A DNA stretch of 6,941 nt from Sulfuriferula multivorans (GTDB lineage: Bacteria; Pseudomonadota; Gammaproteobacteria; Burkholderiales; Thiobacillaceae), in the NCBI GenBank assembly GCA_010365175.1, contig JAAFGW010000150.1, forward strand, positions 1 to 6,941, written 5' to 3'. The translations under genes and the position numbers were made by a program. Shown one piece after another: positions 6,105-6,941 of the stretch (position 1 is the stretch's first letter; every line of letters begins with the position of its first letter). A model generated the notes under the pieces. That model did no database searches, was not told the origin of the DNA, and saw only the letters and a list, made by a program, of their open reading frames with translations.

Positions 6105-6146
6105 GCAGCGCATGGCTTTCGCCATGAAACATGTTTGCCCCCGGAG
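6101..6146 (+). promoter_or_regulatory. Glycine riboswitch expression platform and gcvT ribosome binding site
   Basis: GGGGCA (6102-6107) can pair with TGCCCC (6136-6141), enclosing a perfect hairpin CATGGC-TTTC-GCCATG (6111-6126). The same G-run is the 3' strand of aptamer II's closing helix, so the two folds exclude each other. The Shine-Dalgarno GGAG (6143-6146) begins one base after the alternative helix and stands six bases before the gcvT ATG. No U-tract follows, so control of ribosome access is more likely than intrinsic termination. The predicted sense is glycine ON, as known for gcvT switches. The mechanism is inferred from pairing alone. Confidence 0.6.
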
Positions 6147-6152
6147 AACGCT

Positions 6153-6941
6153 ATGTCCGATACCTCTTCCGCTACCCCGGAAAATCTTCTCAAAACACCG
6201 CTGCATGACTTGCATGTTGCGCTTGGCGCGCGCATGGTCCCGTTTGCGGGCTATTCCATGCCGGTGCAATACCCCGCGGGGCTGATGGCCGAGCATCACC
6301 ACACGCGACAGGCCGCCGGTCTGTTTGACGTGTCCCACATGGGCCAATTGCGCCTGGTCGGCCCGGATTCAGCGGCCGCGCTCGAAACCCTGATACCCGT
6401 TGATGTCATCGATCTGCCCGTCGGCAAGCAGCGCTACGGCTTGCTGCTCAATGACGAGGGCGGCATCATCGATGACCTGATGTTTTTCAACCGGGACTAC
6501 GCCAATCACGCCAACGGCGGCGATATTTTCATCATCGTCAACGGCGCCTGCAAGGTGGGCGATATCGCCCATATCCAGCAAAAAATCGGCACCCGCTGTG
6601 AAGTCATTCCCATGCCTGAGAGGGCGCTGCTGGCGCTGCAGGGGCCACAGGCCGTCACTGCGCTGCAGCGCCTGGCACCCGGCGTTGAAAAACTGGTGTT
6701 CATGAGCGGCGGGCGCTTTACGGTGGCGGGCTGCGACTGTTTCCTCACCCGCAGCGGCTACACCGGCGAAGACGGTTTCGAGATTTCCGTGCAGGCCTCG
6801 CAGGCCGACACCCTGGCTAGAGCCCTGCTGGCGCAGCCCGAGGTCAAACCGGTCGGACTGGGTGCCCGCAACTCGCTCCGGCTGGAAGCCGGCCTGTGCC
6901 TGTATGGCAATGACATCGACACCACCACCACGCCGGTGGAA
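6153..6941 (+). CDS. gcvT: Glycine cleavage system aminomethyltransferase (T-protein), C-terminus outside window
   Basis: The first 263 codons are present and the frame stays open at the right edge; the family is usually about 360-380 residues. GcvT moves the methylene group from the aminomethyl arm of lipoylated H-protein to tetrahydrofolate, releasing ammonia, in the cytoplasmic glycine cleavage complex. Family motifs in order are PLHDLHVALGARMVPFAGYSMP (16-37), GLFDVSHMGQ (56-65), NDEGGIIDDLM (100-110) containing the conserved Asp pair 107-108 that includes the folate-site acid, LALQGPQA (160-167), TRSGYTGEDGFEI (199-211) and GLGARNSLRLEAGLCLYGNDID (235-256). The start ATG at 6153 has GGAG six bases upstream. 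The residue run preceding PLHDL is a short, non-conserved extension of about 15 residues. The gene stands directly behind the tandem glycine riboswitch, which confirms the role. gcvH and gcvP would be expected downstream. It has no functional link to the pentonate operon. Confidence 0.97.
   Translation, partial: MSDTSSATPENLLKTPLHDLHVALGARMVPFAGYSMPVQYPAGLMAEHHHTRQAAGLFDVSHMGQLRLVGPDSAAALETLIPVDVIDLPVGKQRYGLLLNDEGGIIDDLMFFNRDYANHANGGDIFIIVNGACKVGDIAHIQQKIGTRCEVIPMPERALLALQGPQAVTALQRLAPGVEKLVFMSGGRFTVAGCDCFLTRSGYTGEDGFEISVQASQADTLARALLAQPEVKPVGLGARNSLRLEAGLCLYGNDIDTTTTPVE

Noticed and set aside
6102..6141. Intrinsic terminator upstream of gcvT.
   Set aside because: A stem can form, but it is followed by CGGAGAACG rather than a U-tract, so it does not meet the criteria; it is treated as part of the expression platform instead.

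Overview
The window looks like chromosome from a high-GC beta-proteobacterium, most likely Burkholderiales. The reasons are GC-rich codon use throughout, a gcvT gene led by a tandem glycine riboswitch, and a sugar-acid catabolic operon beside a divergent GbpR-type LysR regulator. The taxonomic call is an inference from gene content and was not tested by a search.

Left and centre (1-4717, minus strand) is one apparent operon, read right to left: an IlvD/Edd-family L-arabonate-type dehydratase (4717-2978), a DapA-family 2-keto-3-deoxy-L-arabonate-type dehydratase (2843-1914), a YcbD-type alpha-ketoglutaric semialdehyde dehydrogenase (1887-445), and a DenD-like NAD-dependent short-chain dehydrogenase that runs off the left edge (423-1). 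The first three form the non-phosphorylative (Weimberg-type) pentonate route: L-arabonate to 2-keto-3-deoxy-L-arabonate to 2,5-dioxovalerate (alpha-ketoglutaric semialdehyde) to alpha-ketoglutarate. The sugar dehydrogenase, lactonase and transporter that would feed it are not in the window.

Centre (4718-4861) is a 144-nt divergent control region with an 18-nt inverted repeat. It separates the operon from a plus-strand LysR-family regulator (4862-5833), which is the obvious candidate to control the operon in response to a sugar acid.

Right (5834-6941, plus strand) is an unrelated unit. A 319-nt leader holds a complete tandem glycine riboswitch with two aptamers and an expression platform. It is followed by the first 263 codons of gcvT, the aminomethyltransferase (T-protein) of the glycine cleavage system. 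Other gcv genes would be expected beyond the right edge.

No mobile element, CRISPR array, tRNA or rRNA was seen. The gene families are known ones. The points most worth a second look are the DenD-like gene tied to a pentonate pathway, the operator-like palindrome lying on a possible lysR -10 element, and the structured linker and switch region of the glycine riboswitch.
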